A stretch of DNA of 64,000 bases from IMG/VR virus record IMGVR_UViG_3300025168_000068, positions 1 through 64,000 of that record. One strand, given 5' to 3'. The DNA comes from a virus. Positions 46,524 to 54,471 of this stretch are shown one piece after another. The notes under the pieces are model-generated. The model was not told where the DNA came from. It ran no database searches and saw only the letters and a program-made list of their open reading frames with translations. Both the position numbers and the translations under genes were made by a program. Numbering within the stretch: position 1 is the first letter of the stretch; every line of letters begins with the position of its first letter.

Positions 46524-48256
46524 TCTACCCACCTCCAATACTTGCTCATGTTCTCCAGTTGGCTTGTGCTGATGGAGGAAATCTCTGATAAGCCTATCGG
46601 ATTCAGGCCCACAAGATTTGCTTGGTTTTTGATTACAGCACATCTCATACGCTTTAGGAATGATTGATGCGCTTCTTTCATTTCTAATAATGTCGTAGTC
46701 TTTGTATTGAAATCTTCTACGATTCTTAGTGCTTCTTTGTAAACTTCGTGTGGATGAGCGATTATAGGTTTTGTCAATTCACGTATATGTCTATATTCAT
46801 GGTAATAATCGCGGGTGTATAAATAATCACTAGATACTATCAAACTATTGTCTATTTCTTCATCAGTCATTTCAAGTAACTTTAATCCCTCTTCTATTTC
46901 TTCTCTTTTAAAGTTGATTTCTATAAGGTTTCGAGGAAAGTAACTATTAGTGTATTCAACGTAATTAGTAATTGCTTTGTTCAGATGTTTGTAATGCTGT
47001 AAGTTGTCACCAAATATTAGTCTTTGAATATCTTCATCTTCGTTTCGGACTGAACGTAACAGGTGATTAATTCTTTCAGCGCGAATCCAAAACTCAACAC
47101 TCCATATATCTAGATTCACTTCGCCCCATATTTTTGTAAAGTGTTTTTCTATACGATTAGCGAGGTCCTCAAACTTTCCTATATTTATTTCAATATCTGC
47201 TACTAAAGCCCTAATACTATTATGATGTATTTTACCGTCGCTAGACCTGCGACCTCTATAATACTCATCGTCCTCGTTTTCAACTGGTCTAGCCCGTTCT
47301 AATGCTTCGATAGTTTTTCGCATAACAATATTATTATGTTTCTTAAGTTGTTCTACTTTCACGTAACTCTCGAAGTCTTGTTCTTCTAGAACTTCTATGC
47401 GATTTGTAAATGTTTTCACGTTTAAACTAATAGCGTTATTCCTTCTTTGCCCTAACCCTGATGTGTTACCTATCTTAGTATAACCACTAAGTGAGTTCCA
47501 ACCGATGTTATCTCTTTTATCGTGACTAACTATAAGATAGTTGTATTCAGGACAGGTCTTACTGAAAGACCTTACTGACATTTTGATTCTTCGTAATTTC
47601 TCTAGAAAATATTCGGTGTTTATTTTATTTAAAATATCTTTGTGCAATCTCGCATTGACTTCTGCTAGTGGTGGCAACGAAACTATATCTTCGTATCTAT
47701 CCTTTGGTTCGTAACCCAAAACAATACTAGGAATATAGTAACTTTGTTGCCAATAGAATGTGTGATGATTACCATGAATCGCTGCTATCAAATCTGCATC
47801 AGTGAACTCAAGAACGGACTTCATGTCGAACTCCGTTTTATTTGTCATGGCCCTCCTCGTTTCATAATTATGTTTCCAGTTTCTCAACTCTTTTAGAGTA
47901 GACATGAATCTATATAAATCCCATGCTGCAATATCTACTCTTACTGATTTTTGTTGAAAGAATCTAAGATATGTTATTTTAGGGTCCAATGTATATGCCC
48001 TGTCATCAAAGCCTAAACTATTTTTTAGTATATCACTAAACCTATCAAAATTAATAGATAGGTGATAATTATATTTTGTAATCTCTCTATACATCGAAGT
48101 TATACGTTGAGTAATTCTTTCGCCGACCCTACCTGTAGTTAAGTGTCTAGTTGTGCTAGTATGAATGTTGCCTAGAGGCACTATCAATGAATCTAAAAAT
48201 AGTTCAGACTCTAAATCAAGTGCGCCATGAGTTTTTTCATAATCATATTCACTCAT
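46520..48256 (-). CDS. Large hypothetical protein (578 residues)
   Basis: Largest gene of the early region and not recognised. It is predominantly helical, with HGNHHTFYWQQSYYIP near residue 160, an SHDKRDNIGWNSLSGYTKIG segment near 245 and a charged helical C-terminal third. No Walker, nuclease or zinc motif seen. Overlaps neighbours by 4 bases at each end. Confidence 0.65.
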   Translation of the reverse strand: MSEYDYEKTHGALDLESELFLDSLIVPLGNIHTSTTRHLTTGRVGERITQRITSMYREITKYNYHLSINFDRFSDILKNSLGFDDRAYTLDPKITYLRFFQQKSVRVDIAAWDLYRFMSTLKELRNWKHNYETRRAMTNKTEFDMKSVLEFTDADLIAAIHGNHHTFYWQQSYYIPSIVLGYEPKDRYEDIVSLPPLAEVNARLHKDILNKINTEYFLEKLRRIKMSVRSFSKTCPEYNYLIVSHDKRDNIGWNSLSGYTKIGNTSGLGQRRNNAISLNVKTFTNRIEVLEEQDFESYVKVEQLKKHNNIVMRKTIEALERARPVENEDDEYYRGRRSSDGKIHHNSIRALVADIEINIGKFEDLANRIEKHFTKIWGEVNLDIWSVEFWIRAERINHLLRSVRNEDEDIQRLIFGDNLQHYKHLNKAITNYVEYTNSYFPRNLIEINFKREEIEEGLKLLEMTDEEIDNSLIVSSDYLYTRDYYHEYRHIRELTKPIIAHPHEVYKEALRIVEDFNTKTTTLLEMKEAHQSFLKRMRCAVIKNQANLVGLNPIGLSEISSISTSQLENMSKYWRWVE

Positions 48257-48603
48257 TGTTTCACCTCTTCAACATTATCAACAACACGTATCGAACCAAT
48301 ACCAACCTGTTTAAGTGTTCTGCGGTTATACCACTGGCCGTCATGTTCATTGTAGACCGCCTGAATATATTCACTATGCACACCCCATGTTTTCCCTACA
48401 GCATGAGTTCTTTTTCTGCCTCGCAGTTCTAACGACTTTATTTCGTATACAGTATGCTGAGTCCATTCACCCTTCTTTCTAATTCGGCTTGAAAGTATTT
48501 CTCCCTGAGTCCATTCACCCTTCTTTCTACCGAACAATACTTTAGAGCCTATACTAAACTTATTCATTCTTATTTCATTCTTCCATTCTTTTGTTCTGTT
48601 CAT
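48253..48603 (-). CDS. SH3-like protein with internal duplication
   Basis: Protein of 116 residues related to that at 45330 (GSKVLFGRKKGEWTQGEI...RKRTHAVGKTWGVHSEYI). The 24-base sequence coding RKKGEWTQ occurs twice exactly (48457-48480 and 48505-48528). ATG 48603 follows GTGGTAAA; ATG 48567 is an alternative. Confidence 0.6.
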   Translation of the reverse strand: MNRTKEWKNEIRMNKFSIGSKVLFGRKKGEWTQGEILSSRIRKKGEWTQHTVYEIKSLELRGRKRTHAVGKTWGVHSEYIQAVYNEHDGQWYNRRTLKQVGIGSIRVVDNVEEVKQ

Positions 48604-48716
48604 TTTACCACTTCCGTTTTTTTTGAGAGGTTTCGTCCCTCACGTTCTAAATTAGGGGTTGCCACTATATCAACCTGTTTACCATGCCAGTATGCTTTTC
48701 CCTGATTATAATACAT
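48600..48716 (-). CDS. Small hypothetical protein (38 residues)
   Basis: MYYNQGKAYWHGKQV then DIVATPNLEREGRN; TGA overlaps the next ATG. The ribosome-binding site is weak. It shares the ATPN segment and 14 identical bases with the small gene at 52008. Confidence 0.45.
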   Translation of the reverse strand: MYYNQGKAYWHGKQVDIVATPNLEREGRNLSKKTEVVK

Positions 48717-48727
48717 ATCTTGTATTT

Positions 48728-48826
48728 TCAATCTAACAACCCCATTTCTTCCATTTTTTTTAAGGTGTTCATCTGCCAAGACTTGTGCAACAAACTTGGA
48801 TTATTCTTTGACTTTATCCTACTCAT
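48728..48826 (-). CDS. Mini protein (32 residues)
   Basis: MSRIKSKNNPSLLHKSWQ... ending KKMEEMGLLD. Begins immediately after the TAA of the upstream gene, behind GGGTGGGAA. Basic and helical; no family. Confidence 0.45.
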   Translation of the reverse strand: MSRIKSKNNPSLLHKSWQMNTLKKMEEMGLLD

Positions 48827-49294
48827 TTATTCCCACCCCGAAACTAAATTACTTCTGAGGTTTTTGATATTGAATACTTTACCTGCTAAAGTAATCTCTT
48901 CTAACTCCCTGAGTCCATTTGTATTTCCGGGCGGGCCATTTTTCAAGTCCTCCGAAAGTTGTCGTATGATACCTGCTCTAATATTACTGTGTAATGTATT
49001 TAATTTAGTGTGTAAAATATTTCTCTCATAAGAGTTTGGTAATTCTTTGATGTCTTTACCCCAATCATACGAAGTGCAATTTTTTATTATATTAGGGTAT
49101 CTTTTAGCGATTGCTGAATCAGCATTCATTTGAGTCTTTTTGAGATTAACTAGGTCATACACACAGCATTCATTTGCATCCCAATGAATTATTCCTAGAG
49201 TTAGTAACTTGTTACTAACTCTATCTATACCGTCGTTTATTATTAATTCAGAGGCACGAAGTTTAAGTGCATTCGTATCTTTAGAATTATTCAT
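48827..49294 (-). CDS. Hypothetical protein (155 residues)
   Basis: Helical protein with SNIRAGIIRQLSEDLKNG. It shares an RAGI segment with the gene at 53484 (TRAGIVRDAKDRYQD), so the two may be distant relatives. Overlaps the upstream zinc protein by 8 bases. Confidence 0.55.
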   Translation of the reverse strand: MNNSKDTNALKLRASELIINDGIDRVSNKLLTLGIIHWDANECCVYDLVNLKKTQMNADSAIAKRYPNIIKNCTSYDWGKDIKELPNSYERNILHTKLNTLHSNIRAGIIRQLSEDLKNGPPGNTNGLRELEEITLAGKVFNIKNLRSNLVSGWE

Positions 49295-49472
49295 TTTTCT
49301 TCACCTCACAGCATGGGGCGTAATTGTTTTCGCTACAGCCTTTACAATGTCTCCAATGATTTAGAGGGACTATCTCTCCATACTGGCAGTAGCCCATAGA
49401 TAACTCACAAGTGCCTGTTTGATAATAGGTACAGTGAGGACAGCCTCCATCAAGTTTTCTTTTACTACTCAT
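49287..49472 (-). CDS. Small Cys-rich zinc protein
   Basis: Protein of 61 residues with eight Cys (GGCPHCTYYQTGTCELSMGYC...HCKGCSENNYAPCC), probably binding two zinc ions. Function unknown. Confidence 0.6.
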   Translation of the reverse strand: MSSKRKLDGGCPHCTYYQTGTCELSMGYCQYGEIVPLNHWRHCKGCSENNYAPCCEVKKNE

Positions 49473-50083
49473 TCATCATCACCTACAAACATATCACCTA
49501 TATGCAAAGGCGGCTCAGTATATCCAAACGCTTTTTCAAAATTATATGAACTAACCCATTCTTCGTATTGTTCGTTAGTAAGTTTTTTTACTATATTTAG
49601 AGGGATTACTTTAGGGTGTATTTTATTTTTGATTACTCTTACAGTCCAGTCATCAGACTCTTTGCAGTTCATAACATAATTGTAATCTATATCAATCTCC
49701 GCATCTTGTAGACTTGTAACTAGACTTTGAGTTGCATAAGCAGCCATCCTCATAACAAATGTTTTAGAGTCTATTTTACTTACATTAGTTTTGAAGTTTA
49801 TATCTTGCATACGTTCTAATGACTCCATAGTTTTGTAGTGTTTATGAAAGTTAGGCATAAGGGTTGCGTAGTAATCATACAAATGATGAATCCTAATCCA
49901 TATTTCTTTGAGGGACATATCATTCATGTTTTGTATTCCACAAGCCTCGGCTACTCTAGCCAATTCTAAACTTTGATAGACCTCGACTTCTACAGGGTCG
50001 GCAAGCATGGCCCAATCATCAGACGGGGTGTTCCCCTCGATAGGCTTGGTGAGATATTTTCTTACAGATACTTCCAACGGCAT
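49469..50083 (-). CDS. Hypothetical protein (204 residues)
   Basis: Starts MPLEVSVRKYLTKPIEG at ATG 50083 behind GAGGTGGAT. Helical, acidic C-terminus (GDMFVGDDE). No family recognised. Confidence 0.6.
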   Translation of the reverse strand: MPLEVSVRKYLTKPIEGNTPSDDWAMLADPVEVEVYQSLELARVAEACGIQNMNDMSLKEIWIRIHHLYDYYATLMPNFHKHYKTMESLERMQDINFKTNVSKIDSKTFVMRMAAYATQSLVTSLQDAEIDIDYNYVMNCKESDDWTVRVIKNKIHPKVIPLNIVKKLTNEQYEEWVSSYNFEKAFGYTEPPLHIGDMFVGDDE

Positions 50084-50388
50084 TATATCCACCTCTGAGT
50101 AATTGCATCATCTATTTTATAGAGAGCAAAGGAAATACTACCGACAAGGTGATAACCCATATCCATACCAACCCCACCTACTTTTATTCCACCGTGTATG
50201 TTGGAAGTTTTCCAATCCAATATTTTTGATACTAAATATGTGTAATCATAAGGTCTGTTATCAATGATACATATAACAGATATATACCTAGTCATGCCCG
50301 ATTTTGTAACGTGGTTCAGTTTTGTATAGATTATATTACCTGCATCTTCCATAACTTCTTTCATCCTTAAAACATTATCATCAGACAT
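50083..50388 (-). CDS. Conserved phage protein of unknown function
   Basis: Protein of 101 residues with the pattern VTKSGMTRYISV, VSKILDW and GIKVGGVGMDMGYHLVGSIS. I recognise this (GMDMG-hLV) as a family widespread in tailed phages of bacteria, function unknown. Confidence 0.7.
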   Translation of the reverse strand: MSDDNVLRMKEVMEDAGNIIYTKLNHVTKSGMTRYISVICIIDNRPYDYTYLVSKILDWKTSNIHGGIKVGGVGMDMGYHLVGSISFALYKIDDAITQRWI

Positions 50389-50389
50389 T

Positions 50390-50662
50390 TTAATCGTGCC
50401 TCCTACCTGCGTGTGGTAAATCTATTTCTTTGATAGGCCATATAGTTTTTATCGAATCCAGTTCTTTTTCTGAGAAGTAACCCAACTCTTCTTCAAAGCC
50501 TTGAACGAATCCGAAGTGATTACCGTCATCGTTTAGTTCTGTGGCGAACCAATACCAACCGGAGAAAGATTCCCAACCCTTGAGAACTGGTGCGTCTCTA
50601 TCCATATATTTTGAGGTCAAAAATAGTTTACCCTCTTTAGTAACTAACTTTGTGCTACTCAA
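50390..50662 (-). CDS. DUF2958-like protein
   Basis: Protein of 90 residues from TTG 50662, 7 bases after GGGAGG. The pattern GWYWFATELNDDG...FGFVQGFEEELGYFSEKELDS fits the DUF2958 family found on phages and plasmids; the activity is unknown. Confidence 0.6.
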   Translation of the reverse strand: MSSTKLVTKEGKLFLTSKYMDRDAPVLKGWESFSGWYWFATELNDDGNHFGFVQGFEEELGYFSEKELDSIKTIWPIKEIDLPHAGRRHD

Positions 50663-50742
50663 AGGGATTCCTCCCAAAGTAACTCGTCAATCATTTCTTG
50701 TTTCTTGTTTTGCGTCATATTTTTTTGTTTTGTATATTTCAC
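50659..50742 (-). CDS. Mini protein (27 residues)
   Basis: GTG start 50742 behind TAGGAGGGATT; MKYTKQKNMTQNKKQEM then IDELLWEESL. Overlaps the TTG start of the next gene by 4 bases, which supports that TTG. Confidence 0.4.
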   Translation of the reverse strand: MKYTKQKNMTQNKKQEMIDELLWEESL

Positions 50743-50857
50743 TTCAATCCCTCCTAAAAGTTATTTTAATGGTGATAGTAATTTCTCACAATCACTTTCC
50801 GCCGACAGCCCGATTTTTTGAATCGAGCGAATCGCTACGGGTTTTGTGAGATGCCCC

Positions 50858-50877
50858 CACCGAGCCGAAGCCCGGTG
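50858..50877. terminator. Stable GC-rich hairpin with UUCG loop
   Basis: On the minus strand CACCGGGC-TTCG-GCTCGGTG forms an 8-base-pair stem (one G-U) with a UUCG tetraloop, in the 175-base gap after the DUF932 gene. It is much richer in GC than its surroundings. A terminator or processing signal is likely; a 35-codon frame (50785-50892 approximately) runs across it. Confidence 0.45.
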
Positions 50878-50917
50878 AGGATTTAGGTAATTCCGTCATA
50901 CTTTTACTGCTAAAGTA

Positions 50918-51994
50918 TTAAGCAGTTACTTCAAGCATTTCTTTGGCTAGTTCCCAACCTTTCCTCTTCTGTCTAGCACCTTGACCGAACATTGATGACT
51001 CTTGCTTTTTGATAGCAAGGGCTTGCATCTTTGCATCGTCGGCATTTGCTTTACCGTCACGCACCGCTTTAGGCACTGTTTCGATATGGTCTAGGTATTC
51101 TGTGAGAGAATTATATGCGGCCCATAGAGTCCCTGCCATTTTACCGACACGGTTGGTTTTCTTCTCTAGCAGTTTCTCGCATTCTAAGATTTTGTTCAGA
51201 CCTTTGGTCGAGTATTGGAATGAGCCATCGGGCTGCTCTTTTGATTCTACCCCTAAAGCATTTGCGAAGTAATCGCGCATTTCCGTTTTCTTCATCTTTA
51301 TACTGAGCATAGATTCAGCATCAGCACCCCACTCGTCGAACTCATCAACCATCAATCCTAGAACTTTACGAACATCGTCAAGTTTGGCATGAACCTGTCC
51401 GGTATGTCTGACGCTGTGACCTGCGCCGCCGCTTTGACTTAGAGCCATCGTTAAAGTATTATTACAAACTACACGTATAGGTGTGAGCATGAACTTGATT
51501 GCACCTGAACCGTCATGCGTATTGCTGATTAGTATGTAACAGTCAATTTTATCTTTACCCATGATTTTAACTTGATACGGTATCTTTGCTAATACCCATA
51601 CTCTCTCGCCGTTACCTAATGCGCCACAAACCTCAATCTTTGCCTCTTGACAATTTGTAAGTTCATCTAAGAACTCGAATGCCTCGAAGTTTTGAAACGG
51701 CTTCCAAACTTTGCCGACTGTCTTACCGCCTTTCGTCAATGATACCATGTCGCCGTCTAAGTCCCTACGGAATACACCGAAGGTATCAGGAACGGTTACG
51801 TGTCTCTTGTTTTGTTCGTCATACACTTGAAGCGGTATTTTTTCTACAAGCCAGTTAAGACGCGCCGCTTCCAACGCTTCTGTTCCTGTCATTAGGTTAG
51901 GACCTACGTCCTGACCTAATCCATGCCACGGGGTTCGCCCCGACCATGCTGTCATCCATTCGTCATTTTTATTTTTCGCTAACTGGTGTGCCAT
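50918..51994 (-). CDS. DUF932 phage/plasmid-like protein
   Basis: Protein of 358 residues from ATG 51994, behind GGAAGTGA. Recognised from WSGRTPWHGLGQDV near the N-terminus, VPDTFGVFRRD, GNGERVWVLAKIP, LTPIRVVCNNTLTMAL and a C-terminal basic helix. DUF932 proteins (TIGR03299 type) are common on phages and plasmids and often near replication genes; their activity is unknown. Confidence 0.88.
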   Translation of the reverse strand: MAHQLAKNKNDEWMTAWSGRTPWHGLGQDVGPNLMTGTEALEAARLNWLVEKIPLQVYDEQNKRHVTVPDTFGVFRRDLDGDMVSLTKGGKTVGKVWKPFQNFEAFEFLDELTNCQEAKIEVCGALGNGERVWVLAKIPYQVKIMGKDKIDCYILISNTHDGSGAIKFMLTPIRVVCNNTLTMALSQSGGAGHSVRHTGQVHAKLDDVRKVLGLMVDEFDEWGADAESMLSIKMKKTEMRDYFANALGVESKEQPDGSFQYSTKGLNKILECEKLLEKKTNRVGKMAGTLWAAYNSLTEYLDHIETVPKAVRDGKANADDAKMQALAIKKQESSMFGQGARQKRKGWELAKEMLEVTA

Positions 51995-52007
51995 TTTTTT
52001 CACTTCC

Positions 52008-52160
52008 TTATTTTTTTAGTGGTAGCCTTTTTTTTTCGCTGACCTGTTGAGAGTGGCGAACTCTCTTAGTTTGGCGGCTAATACTTTTGCCCCTAATATA
52101 ATTAGGGGTTGCCGATATATAACCCTGCCGATTTACTTTTGCCGTGAATCTAATTATCAC
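52008..52160 (-). CDS. Small basic protein (50 residues)
   Basis: GTG 52160 start, overlapping the end of the upstream gene by 11 bases; sequence begins MIIRFTAKVNRQGYISATPN and ends in a Lys/Arg-rich tail. The first part resembles the swapped-hairpin pattern of AbrB-like proteins, weakly. It contains the ATPN segment shared with 48600-48716. Confidence 0.4.
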   Translation of the reverse strand: MIIRFTAKVNRQGYISATPNYIRGKSISRQTKRVRHSQQVSEKKRLPLKK

Positions 52161-52362
52161 CCTGTAAATCCTTCCTATAAGGTGCCATCAACAGTTCAGC
52201 CTTTTTTTTTCTTTGAGTTAGACAATACTTAACGTCACGCCTACAACTATTACAGAATCTAGGTTTACCTGCGCCGTCTTTACACAAGTAAAAACAACCG
52301 CCGTATTTTTTTGTGTGCCAGTCCCAATATTCTAATATTTCTTTTTCAGTTACACTAATCAT
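52150..52362 (-). CDS. Small Cys-containing protein (70 residues)
   Basis: GGCFYLCKDG...PRFCNSCRRDVKYCLTQRKKK indicates a zinc site followed by a basic helix. No family recognised. Preceded by GAGGAGGAAG. Confidence 0.6.
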   Translation of the reverse strand: MISVTEKEILEYWDWHTKKYGGCFYLCKDGAGKPRFCNSCRRDVKYCLTQRKKKAELLMAPYRKDLQGDN

Positions 52363-52391
52363 TTATTCTTCCTCCTCAAATCCTTTCATCA

Positions 52392-52766
52392 TTAAATCAT
52401 CTCCTTCTTCCACTCTTCCATGAGTGGTTCGATTGTGTTCAGCAAGTTAGTGTTCTCATCAAGCCAAGTCCACAAGCATTCGTATTCCCAATCAGCCTTG
52501 CGTAACTGCTCATTCTCTGCGAGTGATTCGTTGTATGCTTCAAGTAGTTCCACCAAATCTCTTCGGCTCATGTTGTCTAAATCGTCTGTGTCAATCTTAA
52601 GTTCTTTTGCTGCTTCCTCAATTCTTTTTTGTGGATGCCGACTATGTTCAATTATAGGTTTTTTTCCACGACCAAAACAAGATTTGAGTCTAAAGTCAAA
52701 ACCTGATTTCTCTAACACTTCGCTCGCCGTTGGTTCATTTTCATTTTCATTTTTTTCTTCATTCAT
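52392..52766 (-). CDS. Acidic helical protein (124 residues)
   Basis: Glu/Asn-rich N-terminus, then KRIEEAAKELKIDTDDLDNMSRRDLVELLEAYNESLAENEQL, a SAP-like or coiled-coil helix pair, then acidic helices. Could be an acidic DNA-mimic or adaptor protein. ATG 52766 directly follows the upstream TAA. Confidence 0.55.
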   Translation of the reverse strand: MNEEKNENENEPTASEVLEKSGFDFRLKSCFGRGKKPIIEHSRHPQKRIEEAAKELKIDTDDLDNMSRRDLVELLEAYNESLAENEQLRKADWEYECLWTWLDENTNLLNTIEPLMEEWKKEMI

Positions 52767-53069
52767 TTATTCTTCCTCCTTAGTTTTCTCAAATAGATAG
52801 GTCGAGAAGCCACTCTTACACGCGCACCTGTAACAATAGTCCCGCGCGTAAGTTTTACCTGTCTCGCTTGATTGAATTATTACTTCAAGGGTTCTTTTAT
52901 TATTACAATCGAAAGCGTCGCATCTCAATTTGAGTTTTCTGTCACCTCTCGGATATTGTGAATAGACTAATCTTGAGATTTCTCTAATGTAGAATCTAGG
53001 ATTATTTTCTATGTAATCCAAAATGAAAAGATTAGTATTAAGAAGATGAGGTAAGGCATCCGGCAGCAT
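52767..53069 (-). CDS. Zinc-binding protein (100 residues)
   Basis: N-terminal helical segment resembling a winged helix (LLNTNLFILDYIENNPRFYIREISRLVYSQYP), then LRCDAFDCNNKRTLEV...DYCYRCACKSG with four to six Cys. ATG 53069 overlaps the previous stop. Possible DNA-binding regulator. Confidence 0.6.
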   Translation of the reverse strand: MLPDALPHLLNTNLFILDYIENNPRFYIREISRLVYSQYPRGDRKLKLRCDAFDCNNKRTLEVIIQSSETGKTYARDYCYRCACKSGFSTYLFEKTKEEE

Positions 53070-53212
53070 CAAAGCAACTCCCCGAATGGATTACAGTCAT
53101 CTGAGCATACGCCCCACTGATTACCTAGTGCGCCGTGATTACGGCCCGAAGGAGTATCAATTTTAGGGTATTTGATTTCGCACTTACAGAAAGGACAAAT
53201 CTCTTTAGCCAT
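53069..53212 (-). CDS. Small zinc-ribbon protein (47 residues)
   Basis: MAKEICPFCKCEIKYPK with a second Cys pair in VCSDDCNPFG. The ATG directly follows the upstream stop. Typical phage zinc-ribbon miniprotein of unknown role. Confidence 0.6.
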   Translation of the reverse strand: MAKEICPFCKCEIKYPKIDTPSGRNHGALGNQWGVCSDDCNPFGELL

Positions 53213-53404
53213 TCAAAGCCACCTCGCATCAACTAGTCGTCGAGGTGCGCCCTTGATTGGGCAAATGTAAATCAGACCCCTGCGGGTATTTTTTAGGGTT
53301 AAAGTATTTGCATCAATTTTGTTGATACGCAATTCTCTAATAATCAGGGAGGACACTTCGATATGAAGCCCGAAGGGTGAGGAGGGATTTTCACCCTCAC
53401 TCAT
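53213..53404 (-). CDS. Small hypothetical protein (63 residues)
   Basis: Starts MSEGENPSSPFGLHIEVSS at ATG 53404 behind GGGGTGG. Beta-rich with one Cys. No family recognised. Confidence 0.5.
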   Translation of the reverse strand: MSEGENPSSPFGLHIEVSSLIIRELRINKIDANTLTLKNTRRGLIYICPIKGAPRRLVDARWL

Positions 53405-53487
53405 TTTTCCACCCCACACACAGGACAGCGCATATCTCCGCCTGTTAATCTGAATTGATTTCTGTCATCGGGACATTTACACTTCAT
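53401..53487 (-). CDS. Mini zinc-ribbon protein (28 residues)
   Basis: MKCKCPDDRNQFRLTGGDM followed by RCPVCGVEK: C3, C5, C21 and C24 form a compact zinc ribbon. Behind the ideal GGAGGTGAAAGC and overlapping both neighbours by 4 bases. Confidence 0.55.
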   Translation of the reverse strand: MKCKCPDDRNQFRLTGGDMRCPVCGVEK

Positions 53488-53942
53488 GCTTTCACCTCCG
53501 AACTAAATCCTAAATCTTCTAAAACTTGCTCGGCTAATACTTCTTGAGCCATACCAATAAACGGATAAGCCGAATCCGCGCCGGACGCATGACGACTCTT
53601 CCAAGTTATCAAATCTTGAGCCTTTGCTTCTACTTTGTCAAGATTGACAACTTCAATTTTTCTGGATTTGTGGTAATAATCTTGATACCTGTCTTTAGCA
53701 TCTCGAACGATACCTGCTCTAGTTGTATTGTCTAGCAGTGAGAACATCACAAAGGGACAAGGACAATTAGCCTGTGTTTTTGGCAGCCTGTCAATTTTTT
53801 GCTGAAAGTGAGAACGGATTCTTTCACCGTCGGGATTTGCTTTGACTAGAATGTCAATCAGATTTTCGTTGTTGAGATAATCAACAACCATCTGAAAGAG
53901 GCAAATATCGTAAGCGGGAATATCCCGAATTACCACACTCAT
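53484..53942 (-). CDS. Hypothetical protein (152 residues)
   Basis: Helical protein; contains NTTRAGIVRDAKDRYQDYYHKSRKIEVVNLDKVEAKAQDLITWK. Shares an RAGI segment with 48827-49294. No named family. Confidence 0.6.
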   Translation of the reverse strand: MSVVIRDIPAYDICLFQMVVDYLNNENLIDILVKANPDGERIRSHFQQKIDRLPKTQANCPCPFVMFSLLDNTTRAGIVRDAKDRYQDYYHKSRKIEVVNLDKVEAKAQDLITWKSRHASGADSAYPFIGMAQEVLAEQVLEDLGFSSEVKA

Positions 53943-54421
53943 TGAACCACCTCGTAAGCCAAAGCGACCTTGCCAAATAGTGCCTCGAAGTTATCTTCTA
54001 CTGCTGCCTCATACACGCTCTTGCGTGTGCGTTTTTCATAGATAGGGTGGCTGTCATTATCTCGAATAACCCATGTGCCGACATTGGTTCTTTCTAACAT
54101 TACTTCAACTCTGAAAAGAGTGTTCATGTCTATGTTCATGTATGGTCTGTAGATTGTATCTAGTGCATCAGTCTCTTGACGGCATTCATTACATATGGTT
54201 GCGGGATAGAATCTATCGTGGGACAATTCTATATTTTTCGTAATCAACAGAACGTGAGTTCTCTTGAACTTCGGTGCTTCGATGTCTAAACTACAACATG
54301 AGCAAATGAAAGGATTAATCCTCTCATGGTAGAACGTCTTTCCCTTAACGTCCTCCAATACCTCTTCCGGGGAAGAGGGCAGTCTTGTGTGTGCCTCTAG
54401 GTGGGGTGTATACCTTGCCAT
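53939..54421 (-). CDS. Zinc-binding protein, first gene of the early leftward region
   Basis: Protein of 160 residues with ICSCCSLDIEAP and TICNECRQE, two Cys pairs separated by ~35 residues. It is closest to the repeat-rich origin region and has a TATA-like GTTATAAGG (minus strand, 54447-54455) about 30 bases before its ATG, with no Shine-Dalgarno sequence, so a leaderless transcript is likely. Likely early-expressed. Confidence 0.65.
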   Translation of the reverse strand: MARYTPHLEAHTRLPSSPEEVLEDVKGKTFYHERINPFICSCCSLDIEAPKFKRTHVLLITKNIELSHDRFYPATICNECRQETDALDTIYRPYMNIDMNTLFRVEVMLERTNVGTWVIRDNDSHPIYEKRTRKSVYEAAVEDNFEALFGKVALAYEVVQ

Positions 54422-54446
54422 ATATATTCATCTTAGTCTGCCCTTA

Positions 54447-54455
54447 TAACTGCTT
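54447..54455 (-). promoter_or_regulatory. Candidate promoter for the early leftward region
   Basis: Minus-strand GTTATAAGG lies about 30 bases before ATG 54421, as expected for an archaeal TATA box of a leaderless transcript. Confidence 0.4.
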
Positions 54456-54471
54456 CTATACCCCACTCTGA

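Noticed and set aside
52363-52391. Nine-codon frame (MMKGFEEEE) before the 52150 gene
   Set aside because: It is too short to call; it mainly provides the GAGGAGGAAG ribosome-binding sequence of the next gene.
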